From Cupriavidus laharis (lineage in GTDB: Bacteria; Pseudomonadota; Gammaproteobacteria; Burkholderiales; Burkholderiaceae), in the NCBI RefSeq assembly GCF_914271435.1, contig NZ_CAJZAI010000015.1, positions 1 to 64,000 of the forward strand: a DNA stretch of 64,000 nt, read 5' to 3'. Both the position numbers and the translations under genes were made by a program. Shown one piece after another: positions 16,717 to 23,551 of the stretch. How positions within the stretch are numbered: position 1 is the first letter of the stretch; each line of letters opens with the position of its first letter. Under the pieces are notes generated by a model. It worked only from the letters and a program-made list of their open reading frames with translations. It was not told the DNA's origin and searched no databases.

Positions 16717-17907
16717 TCAGGCGCCGGGCATGCCAAGCAGGCGCTTGGCGATGATATTGAGTTGCACCTCGCTGGTCCCGCCTTCGATCGAGTTGGCTTT
16801 CGTGCGCAGCCAGCCGCGCGCGAGCTTGCCGTCTTCGCTGCGCGCGCCTTCCCATTCGAGTGCTTCGCTGCCGCCTGCGCTCATCAGCAGTTCGTAGCGG
16901 CGCTTGTTGAGCTCGGCGCCGTAGTATTTGAGCACCGAGGAGAACGCGGGGTGTCCTTCGCCCTGCCCCGCCAGGTCCGAGGCGCGGCGGCGCAGGGCGG
17001 CGAACGCCAGGTCGTCGATCTCGAACGTGGCGATCTGGGCGCGCAGCATGGGCTCGTCCAGTTCACCCAGCGGGTTCAGCCCGATTGTCTCGGCCGCGGC
17101 AGCCCCGAGCGGGCGATCGACCCCGATCGCACCCGCCGCGCCGCCGCTGATCATCTCTCGCTCGTGGCTCAGGAGGTACTTCGCGATCTCCCAGCCCCCG
17201 TTCATCTCGCCCACAAGGTTCGACTTTTCCACGCGCACGTTGTCAAAGAACGTCTCGCAGAACGGCGACTTGCCCGAGATCAGCGTGATCGGGCGCGTCT
17301 GCACGCCGGGCGTAGTCATGTCGAAAAGCAGAAAGCTTATGCCGGATTGCTTGCGCGCCGCGAAGTCGGTACGTACCAGGCAGAAGATCCAGTCGGCCTT
17401 GTCGGCGTACGAGGTCCACACCTTCTGGCCGTTGACGAGAAAATGGTCGCCCATATCCTCGGCACGAGTCTGGAGCGAAGCGAGATCGGATCCGGCATTC
17501 GGCTCCGAATAGCCCTGGCACCAGCGGATCTCCCCCCGCGCGATGCGCGGCAGGTGTTCACGCTTCTGCGCTTCGGTCCCGTACCCGAGCAGCGCCGGGC
17601 CAAGCATCGAGACGCCGAAGCTCTTGATCGGCGGCCGGCAGCCAAGCGCCGCCATTTCCTCGGCCAGCACTTGCGCCTCGTCGCGGGTCAGGCCGCCGCC
17701 GCCATATTCGCGCGGCCACTCGGGCACGGTCCAGCCGCGCTCGCCCATGCGCTCGAGCCACTGGCGCTGCGCGCTGGATGTAAAATTGAACTTGCGGCCG
17801 CCCCAGCACAGGTCCGCGTCGCTGTACATCGGTTCGCGCATTTCCGGCGGGCAGTTCGCCTCGAGCCAGGCACGGGTCTGCCGGCGGAATTCGTTCCGTT
17901 CTTCCAA
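16717..17907 (-). CDS. acyl-CoA dehydrogenase
   Basis: 396-residue acyl-CoA dehydrogenase with family landmarks: VPEWPREYGGGGLTRDEAQVL, RWCQGYSEPNAGSDLASLQTRA (FAD/substrate loop), VNGQKVWTSYADKADWIFCLVRTD, CETFFDNVRVEKSNLVGEMNGGW and, near the C-terminus, KANSIEGGTSEVQLNIIAKRLLG. Its organisation resembles the large subunits of two-gene acyl-CoA dehydrogenases, and the smaller dehydrogenase follows 28 bases downstream. Probable role: alpha-beta oxidation of a CoA thioester made by the CoA-transferase encoded upstream in the same module. The true substrate cannot be told from sequence. Confidence 0.9.
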   Translation of the reverse strand: MEERNEFRRQTRAWLEANCPPEMREPMYSDADLCWGGRKFNFTSSAQRQWLERMGERGWTVPEWPREYGGGGLTRDEAQVLAEEMAALGCRPPIKSFGVSMLGPALLGYGTEAQKREHLPRIARGEIRWCQGYSEPNAGSDLASLQTRAEDMGDHFLVNGQKVWTSYADKADWIFCLVRTDFAARKQSGISFLLFDMTTPGVQTRPITLISGKSPFCETFFDNVRVEKSNLVGEMNGGWEIAKYLLSHEREMISGGAAGAIGVDRPLGAAAAETIGLNPLGELDEPMLRAQIATFEIDDLAFAALRRRASDLAGQGEGHPAFSSVLKYYGAELNKRRYELLMSAGGSEALEWEGARSEDGKLARGWLRTKANSIEGGTSEVQLNIIAKRLLGMPGA

Positions 17908-17955
17908 GATGCCTCCTTCTTGCTAATGCTAAGTTCGAGAGCTGGTTAGCGCGGA

Positions 17956-18150
17956 TCAGGACAGGCCGGCCCCCCATATGTCCTTCCACGTCTTCGTGCG
18001 ACTGCCGCGAGCACCAAAGCTCATGGGCGCCGCGCATGCCTGCGGCAGATCGACCGGACCGAGGACGACGTCCGGAGTCGAAGCCAGAAACTGCGGCGAC
18101 CCAACGACTGGAACAGCAAGGCGGCCTTGAAGGAGCGCCGGAAGGACCAT
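17956..18150 (-). pseudogene. nitronate monooxygenase gene with internal deletion
   Basis: A 64-codon frame that joins the start of a nitronate monooxygenase (2-nitropropane dioxygenase) to its end. MVLPALLQGRLAVPVVGSPQ and FLASTPDVV match the usual N-terminus of about 30 residues, and KTWKDIWGAGLS matches the usual C-terminal KxWKDIWSAGQG. About 270-300 residues, including the whole FMN barrel, are missing, so it cannot be active. The frame and both termini are preserved, which points to a clean internal deletion in a gene that once lay between the acyl-CoA dehydrogenases and the CoA-transferase. Such monooxygenases often accompany acyl-CoA catabolic clusters. Confidence 0.65.
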
Positions 18151-18190
18151 GATGTGTCTCGGGATTGGAGTATCGAATGGAAGGGACCGT

Positions 18191-19360
18191 TCAGGCAGCT
18201 TTGCTGCAAGCCTTTGCCAGCGATGCAATAACCGACGCCGTGTGCTCGCCCAGCGCCGGCAGTGCGCCGCCCTGCCTCGGCATCTGATCGATGCTGATCG
18301 GCAACGCGGGAAAGCACAGCTCGCGCTCGTCGGGCGTCGTCGCGGTGACGAGGCGTTCTGGCATGTTCGCGCGGGCGTGCTCCAGCGCGCCGTCGACGTC
18401 GCGCACCACGCCGCAAACCACGCCGGCCCTGGTGAGCTTCGCGCACGCGGCGTCGGCACTCATGCCGGCGAGCGCCTCGGTCAGCGCCGCACGCAGCGCC
18501 GACCGGTTGGCCACTCGCGCCGTGTTGTCGCAAAAGCGCGGATCGGCCGGCATGTCGGGGCGGTCCAGGCAATTGCAGAGCCGGGCGAAGTGATCCTGGA
18601 CATAGGCCGACACCACGAGCTTGCCGTCCCCGGTGTCGAGCACGTCGGCGGCCGGCGCCATCGTGGCCTGCCCGTTGCCGCAGCGCGACGGCACCTCCCC
18701 CGTGAGCTGGTACTCGGCCCAGGGGTGGGCGAGCATATCCAGCGCAACGTCAATCAGCGAGATCCGGATGTGCGCACCGTTTCCGCCGATGCCGCGCTGC
18801 ACGAGCGCCGCCAGCGCTGCGGTGGACAGCGTGCGCGCCGCCATCATGTCGACCACCGTGAAGCCAACGCGCGTCGGGTCCGCGTGCGCGTCGCCGTTCA
18901 GGGCCATGATGCCGCTCTCTGCCTGCGCCGCGACGTCCAGCCCCGGGCGCGTGGCATCCGCGCCGGCATCGCCGAAGCCGTTGACCGACGCGTAGATCAG
19001 TCGCGGCTGAACGGCGCGCAACTGTTCGGCGCCAAGGCCGAATTTCTCCATGACGCCGGGACGCGCGTTCTGCAGCACGATGTCGGCCGACAGCGCCAGT
19101 TCGCGCGCGGCTGCTACGTCGGCCGCATTGCGCAGGTCGAGTACAACCGATTGCTTGCCACGGTTGAACGCGCAGAACATCGGGCCGCAGTCGTCGGCCG
19201 ACCAGCCGGCATGACGACTCGCGTCGCCGCCCGGCGGCTCGACCTTGATCACGTCGGCGCCGAGGTCGGCGAGCACCTGGGCAGCCGCAGGGACTGCGAT
19301 GTACTGCCCGAATTCGACAACGCGCAATCCGTGCAGGGGACGGGAAGTGGACATGTTCAT
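18191..19360 (-). CDS. family III (CaiB/BaiF) CoA-transferase
   Basis: 389-residue CoA-transferase, second in the window. Motifs: LHGLRVVEFGQYIAVPAAAQ, LADLGADVIKVEPPGGDASR, FNRGKQSVVLDLRN, IVLQNARPGVMEKFGLG, YASVNGFGDAG and HIRISLIDVALDML, where the Asp of SLID is the expected catalytic residue. The C-terminal LPALGEHTASVIASL is typical. ATG codons at 19360 and 19354 are both possible with weak ribosome sites; the first is used here. The gene lies 31 bases after the crotonase gene. It probably activates the acid bound by the module's Bug receptor. Confidence 0.9.
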   Translation of the reverse strand: MNMSTSRPLHGLRVVEFGQYIAVPAAAQVLADLGADVIKVEPPGGDASRHAGWSADDCGPMFCAFNRGKQSVVLDLRNAADVAAARELALSADIVLQNARPGVMEKFGLGAEQLRAVQPRLIYASVNGFGDAGADATRPGLDVAAQAESGIMALNGDAHADPTRVGFTVVDMMAARTLSTAALAALVQRGIGGNGAHIRISLIDVALDMLAHPWAEYQLTGEVPSRCGNGQATMAPAADVLDTGDGKLVVSAYVQDHFARLCNCLDRPDMPADPRFCDNTARVANRSALRAALTEALAGMSADAACAKLTRAGVVCGVVRDVDGALEHARANMPERLVTATTPDERELCFPALPISIDQMPRQGGALPALGEHTASVIASLAKACSKAA

Positions 19361-19391
19361 GGCGAAATCAGGATGCGCGGCGACGATGTGC

Positions 19392-20276
19392 TTACTCGAA
19401 GTCGGGCTCGCCACGCCAGTCGAAGAAGTCGGGCATTTCGTCCGACACGCGGTTCGGGAAGCGCGCCGGACGCTTGTCAAAGAAGCTTGCGATACCTTCC
19501 TTCGCGTCGGCGGACTTGCCGCGCGACTGAATAGCGCGGCTGTCGAGCTGATGCGCCTCCATGGGGTGCGGGGCGCCGGCCATGCGCCAGATCATCTGGC
19601 GCGTCAGGGCGATCGAGACCGGCGCGGCGCTATCGGCAATCTCGCGCGCAATGGCGTAAGCAGCGGGAAGCAGGTCTTCGGGCGCATGCAGGGATCGCAC
19701 GAGGCCTCGATCCAGCGCCTCCTGCGCGCCGAACACGCGCCCGGAGTAGCACCATTCGAGCGCCGTCGAGATGCCCACCGCTCGCGGCAGAAACCACGAC
19801 GAGGCGGCCTCGGGCGTGATGCCACGGCGCGTGAACACAAAGCCGAACCTGGCATCGGTGGAAGCCATGCGGATATCCATCGGCAACTGCATCGTGGCGC
19901 CGATGCCGACCGCCGCACCGTTCACGGCAGCAATCACCGGCTTCAGGCAGCGGAAAATACGCAGCGTGACTCGGCCGCCGTTGTCGCGCTTGACGGTATC
20001 GCGCGCGGTGCTGTAGCGCGTCTCGTAGTCGAACGTGGCACCGCCGGAAGAAAGGTCGGCGCCCGCGCAGAATGCCCGGCCATCGCCGGTCACGATCACG
20101 GCACGCACATTGTCGTCGGCGTCCACCGCGTCGAAGGCAGCAATCAGTTCGTCGGCCATTTGCGGATTGAACGCATTCATCTTCTCCGGCCGATACAGCG
20201 TGATGGTGGCAATGCCGTCGTCTACGGCGAATCGAAGCGTCTCGAAGAGAGGAAGGGTGTTGTGGGTCACGGTCAT
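19392..20276 (-). CDS. crotonase-family protein (enoyl-CoA hydratase)
   Basis: About 294-residue crotonase. It has AVIVTGDGRAFCAGADLSSGG (first oxyanion-hole segment), AAVNGAAVGIGATMQLPMDIRMAS (second), and FGFVFTRRGITPEAASSWFLPR, a version of the loop with Arg-Arg-Gly-Ile and a Glu seen in a large proteobacterial crotonase subgroup. The Glu usually found in GGGCELA is absent. Start ATG 20276 (MTVTHN) fits family length; ATG 20285 (MKDMTV) is possible and neither has a strong ribosome site. It is situated between the Bug receptor (73 bases upstream) and the CoA-transferase. Confidence 0.86.
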   Translation of the reverse strand: MTVTHNTLPLFETLRFAVDDGIATITLYRPEKMNAFNPQMADELIAAFDAVDADDNVRAVIVTGDGRAFCAGADLSSGGATFDYETRYSTARDTVKRDNGGRVTLRIFRCLKPVIAAVNGAAVGIGATMQLPMDIRMASTDARFGFVFTRRGITPEAASSWFLPRAVGISTALEWCYSGRVFGAQEALDRGLVRSLHAPEDLLPAAYAIAREIADSAAPVSIALTRQMIWRMAGAPHPMEAHQLDSRAIQSRGKSADAKEGIASFFDKRPARFPNRVSDEMPDFFDWRGEPDFE

Positions 20277-20349
20277 GTCTTTCATCGCTTTGAGAGGGAT
20301 TGCCGGGCTTATCACGACCGGCGTGGCTGCGCGCCTTGTCGAGCCGCCG

Positions 20350-21315
20350 TCACTCGTTCACGGACAAACCGGCCGTCTGCACCAGTTGCTTTTCCACCGG
20401 CGTGCGCGCCTGCGCCCACTGGCGGTAGTCCGAACCCGACCGGTAGAGCACATACATCCCAAGGCGGCTAGTCAGCGCCTCGTATTCGGGGCTCTGCATC
20501 GCCTTGCGGAAGGCGCTGTGGATCCGCTCGACAACTGCGGGGTCCATGCCCTTTGGTCCGACAATGCCGATATAGGACGGCGCGGTGACCTGGTATCCGG
20601 CTTCGATGGCAGTCGGTACGCTCGGATCAAGCTTCATGCGCTGCGTGCCGAGTACGCTCAGGATACGGGCCTTGCCGCCGAGCTTGGCGGCTTCCGAATA
20701 CGGCATACAGGCAGCGTCGATGCCGCCCGTATTGAGCAGGCTGACGGTGGCATCCGGCGCGCCCTTGAACGGCACGTGCACCATACGCACGCCGGCCTGG
20801 CGGGTGAGTTCGGTCATCGCCAGATGCGCGGTACCGCCCATGCCGGTCGACCCGTACGAAAACGCGCCCGGCTTCGCTCGCGCCGCGTCGATCATGTCCT
20901 TGAGCGAATGCCACGGCGAGGTGGCTGGCACGGCGATCACATGCTCTGCGTCCGCCAGTCCGACAACGTAAGTGAAATCGCCGACCGGATCGAGCTTGGC
21001 CTTCATCAGGTACGGCACGCGCAACAGATTCTGGCTCGCCTGCAGCAGCGTGTAGCCGTCCGGCGCCGCATTCGCCACCGCCCGCGCGCCGATCATCGAC
21101 ATGCCGCCGGGCCGGTTGTCGACGACGATCGATTGTCCCAGCTCCTTCTCCGCGAGCCGCGCCGTGCCGCGCATGTGCGCATCAAGCAAGCCGCCAGCCT
21201 GGAAGGTCACGACGATGGTGATGGGCCGCGACGGATACGTCTCCGCATGCGCACCCAGGACAGCAAGCGCCAGCGTCATGCCGGCCATGAACTTCTTTGC
21301 CACGCTTCCAGACAT
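20350..21315 (-). CDS. Bug/TctC-family periplasmic solute-binding protein
   Basis: 321-residue receptor with a Sec signal peptide (residues 1-25, ending GAHAETYPS). Family motifs: YPSRPITIVVTFQAGGLLDAH, IVVDNRPGGMSMIGARAVA, AAPDGYTLL, FSYGSTGMGGTAHLAM and VPFKGAPDATV. GGLLDAHMR replaces the commoner GGxxDxxAR, so the ligand may differ from that of the first Bug protein here (4541-5509). It is the first intact gene of the minus-strand acyl-CoA module and is preceded only by a CoA-transferase pseudogene. No TctA/TctB permease genes are nearby. Confidence 0.9.
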   Translation of the reverse strand: MSGSVAKKFMAGMTLALAVLGAHAETYPSRPITIVVTFQAGGLLDAHMRGTARLAEKELGQSIVVDNRPGGMSMIGARAVANAAPDGYTLLQASQNLLRVPYLMKAKLDPVGDFTYVVGLADAEHVIAVPATSPWHSLKDMIDAARAKPGAFSYGSTGMGGTAHLAMTELTRQAGVRMVHVPFKGAPDATVSLLNTGGIDAACMPYSEAAKLGGKARILSVLGTQRMKLDPSVPTAIEAGYQVTAPSYIGIVGPKGMDPAVVERIHSAFRKAMQSPEYEALTSRLGMYVLYRSGSDYRQWAQARTPVEKQLVQTAGLSVNE

Positions 21316-21367
21316 GCCTTGTCTCCTTCCTTGTGTTTTTCTTTCCCGCCCGGCAGACCTGCCCGGG

Positions 21368-21738
21368 TCAGACCACGCCGGCTTGCGAGAGCCGCGCCGG
21401 CTCCTCCTCGTCGATCGCGAGTTCCGCGTAGAAATCGGCGTTGTGCTCGCCGGCTGCCGGGCCCCTGCGCGGCGCGGGCGGTTCGTATCCGGAGAATTCG
21501 CCGGTCAGGCGCAGTACGGTCAGCCGCGCGAGGCTGCGCAGCGGATCGCTGCCGTCCGGCAGTTCGAGCTTGACGACTTCCGCACTCATGGCGCCACACC
21601 GCACAGCGTCGCGAAGAAAGGTCCGGCGACGACACTCGCCATGTCGAGGATGCGGACACCCGCGAGCGGGCCGCGGCATGCCGTCGTGCTCGGATAGGGA
21701 TTCGGGGAATTGCCGGGCTGGTCGAGTGGGGGTGCCAT
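21368..21738 (-). pseudogene. CoA-transferase (CaiB type) gene with internal deletion and frameshift
   Basis: From ATG 21738 the frame reads ...PLAGVRILDMASVVAGPFFATLCG and hits a stop. A second frame continues AEVVKLELPDGSDPLRSL, the next conserved block of the family. This then jumps directly to a typical CaiB C-terminus (GEFSGYEPPAPRRGPAAGEHN, DFYAEL, LSQAGVV stop). The N-terminal ~75 residues and the last ~45 are present; roughly 250-300 residues including the catalytic Asp are gone. A frameshift at the ATLCG/AEVVKLE join breaks it further. It was probably the first gene of the module. Confidence 0.7.
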
Positions 21739-22148
21739 GTCGGAAGTGCCGTTGCGTGTCGACTGGCTCTAACAGTGTCACCGTCTGACGAATCCGACAA
21801 TTCCGGTTTCGCACAGCGGAACTGTCGTGAAACGACATTGACATCCCTGGTTGCGCCGACGAGCGTCGCTCGCAACGTCCGGCTGAGGCACCGCGTACCG
21901 ACGTGAGCATGCCTTCGCCCGTTTGCGGGAACACTTGCTTCCCTTAATCGTGATCCCCGGAGGAAGCGCTGAGTGATTCGCCGTTCTTGGTCGCCCCTCG
22001 CCCACTTTGGCTATCGAACACTCGATTGCCTTCCAGCGTGTAGTTGCTATGCCACCAGTACCCGCAACTCACGCGCCATGGCAGGCACCACCTGACTGGC
22101 GCCACGGGCAAGATTGGCCCGAAAGTTGTATTAGATTTCGGAGCAAGA
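21739..22148. other. intergenic stretch without recognisable gene
   Basis: Between the CoA-transferase pseudogene and the nrdB terminator. Neither strand holds a frame resembling a known protein, and no regulator gene for the acyl-CoA module is visible. The promoter of the module should lie near 21740-21860; an inverted pair CAGCGGAAC...TCGTGAAACGACA is weak and I do not call it. Confidence 0.4.
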
Positions 22149-22174
22149 CAAAAAAAGAGGCCTCATTCGGCCTC
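22149..22174 (-). terminator. intrinsic terminator of nrdB
   Basis: On the minus strand, stem GAGGCC (22174-22169) pairs with GGCCTC (22162-22157) around a 6-base loop, followed by seven U residues (22156-22150). It lies 48-73 bases after the nrdB stop codon. Confidence 0.85.
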
Positions 22175-22222
22175 CCCTTCGTCAAAACTCGGAATTGACA
22201 CAAAAACCACAACCACCACCCA

Positions 22223-23410
22223 TCAATCCCAGCTCAACGCCCCACCCGTCTGATACTCAATAACCCGAGTCTCAAAGAAGTTCCGCTCCTTCTTCAGATC
22301 AATCATCTCGCTCATCCACGGGAACGGATTCTCCTCATTCGGGAACAGCTGATCCAACCCAATCTGCTGGCACCGACGATTGCAGATAAACCGCAAATAC
22401 GACTTAAACATCGGCGCATTCAGTCCCAGCACGCCACGCGGCATCGTGTCCTCAGCGTAGCGATATTCAAGATCAACAGCCTTCTTGAACAACTCCGTAA
22501 TCTCAGCCTTGAACTCCGCCGTCCAAAGATGCGGATTCTCCAGCTTGATCTGATTAATCAAATCAATCCCAAAATTGCAGTGCAGCGACTCATCCCGCAG
22601 GATGTACTGATACTGCTCCGCCGCCCCAGTCATCTTGTTCTGCCGCCCCATCGCCAGGATCTGCGTGAAGCCCACATAGAAGAACAGACCTTCCATGATG
22701 CAAGCAAACACGATCAGCGACTTCAGCAGCTTCTGGTCGTTTTCCGGCGTGCCGGTCTTGAACGACGGGTCGGTCAGCGTGTCGATGAACGGGATCAGGA
22801 ACTCGTCCTTGTCGCGGATCGACTGCACCTCGTGGTACGCGTTGAAGATCTCGGCTTCGTTCAGGCCCAGCGATTCAACGATGTACTGGTAGGCGTGCGT
22901 GTGGATGGCCTCTTCAAAGGCCTGGCGCAGCAGGTACTGGCGGCATTCCGGCGCGGTGATCTGGCGGTAGGTGCCCAGCACGATGTTGTTGGCGGCCAGC
23001 GAGTCGGCGGTGACGAAGAAGCCCAGGTTGCGCTTGATGATGCGGCGCTCGTCCTCGGTCAGGCCGTTGGGGTCTTTCCACAGGGCGATGTCGCGGGACA
23101 TGTTGATTTCCTGCGGCATCCAGTGGTTGGCGCAGCCGGCCAGGTACTTTTCCCACGCCCACTTGTACTTGAACGGGACGAGCTGGTTGACGTCGGTCGA
23201 GCCGTTGATGACGCGCTTGTCGGCGGCGTTGACGCGGCGGTTGCTTTGCGCGGCGGCGGCGTTGGGGTTGTTGCCCAGGATGCCGGCTTGCGTGGCGCTC
23301 GACGGCAGGACGCCTTGCTGGTCAGCGGTGGCAGCCGATGCAGCGGGTTGCAGAGCAGGCTGCGGTGCGGCCTGCGGGGTGGCTTGAACGTCGTCGTCCC
23401 AGCTCAGCAT
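22223..23410 (-). CDS. nrdB: class Ia ribonucleoside-diphosphate reductase, beta subunit
   Basis: 395-residue R2 subunit that houses the di-iron/tyrosyl radical for reduction of ribonucleotides to deoxyribonucleotides. The N-terminal ~70 residues are Ala/Gln-rich and variable. The core includes NLGFFVTADSLAANN, RQAFEEAIHTHAYQYIVESLG (iron-ligand Glu/His helix), EGLFFYVGFTQILAMGRQNKM and ILRDESLHCNFGIDLINQI (second Glu...His ligand pair). The C-terminal NFFETRVIEYQTGGALSWD is the tail that docks onto NrdA. It follows nrdA by 141 bases that contain a palindromic repeat. NrdR control is expected through the boxes upstream of nrdA. Confidence 0.97.
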   Translation of the reverse strand: MLSWDDDVQATPQAAPQPALQPAASAATADQQGVLPSSATQAGILGNNPNAAAAQSNRRVNAADKRVINGSTDVNQLVPFKYKWAWEKYLAGCANHWMPQEINMSRDIALWKDPNGLTEDERRIIKRNLGFFVTADSLAANNIVLGTYRQITAPECRQYLLRQAFEEAIHTHAYQYIVESLGLNEAEIFNAYHEVQSIRDKDEFLIPFIDTLTDPSFKTGTPENDQKLLKSLIVFACIMEGLFFYVGFTQILAMGRQNKMTGAAEQYQYILRDESLHCNFGIDLINQIKLENPHLWTAEFKAEITELFKKAVDLEYRYAEDTMPRGVLGLNAPMFKSYLRFICNRRCQQIGLDQLFPNEENPFPWMSEMIDLKKERNFFETRVIEYQTGGALSWD

Positions 23411-23440
23411 GATGTTGTTCTCCGTGGAATTCTCAATGTT

Positions 23441-23510
23441 GTCGCTCCCGCGCAGGCGGGAGCCCAGTGACTTTTTAAAGACGCTGGGTTCCCGCCTGCG
23501 CGGGAACGAC
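23441..23510. repeat. REP-like palindrome between nrdA and nrdB
   Basis: GTCG[C/T]TCCCGCGCAGGCGGGA at 23441-23462 is followed after about 25 bases by an inverted copy (23484-23510, CTGGGTTCCCGCC...GGGAACGAC). The two arms are near-perfect, with G-C/G-U differences only at the TCGCTCCC versus GGGAACGA ends. This GTTCCCGCG-CAGGCGGGAAC palindrome is a common extragenic repeat in Burkholderiaceae. In the nrdAB transcript it would fold into a long hairpin that could stabilise nrdA mRNA or reduce readthrough into nrdB. Confidence 0.75.
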
Positions 23511-23551
23511 GGAGTGGAAGGGTTACGGCCTTCGCACTCCTCAGTCGCGTG

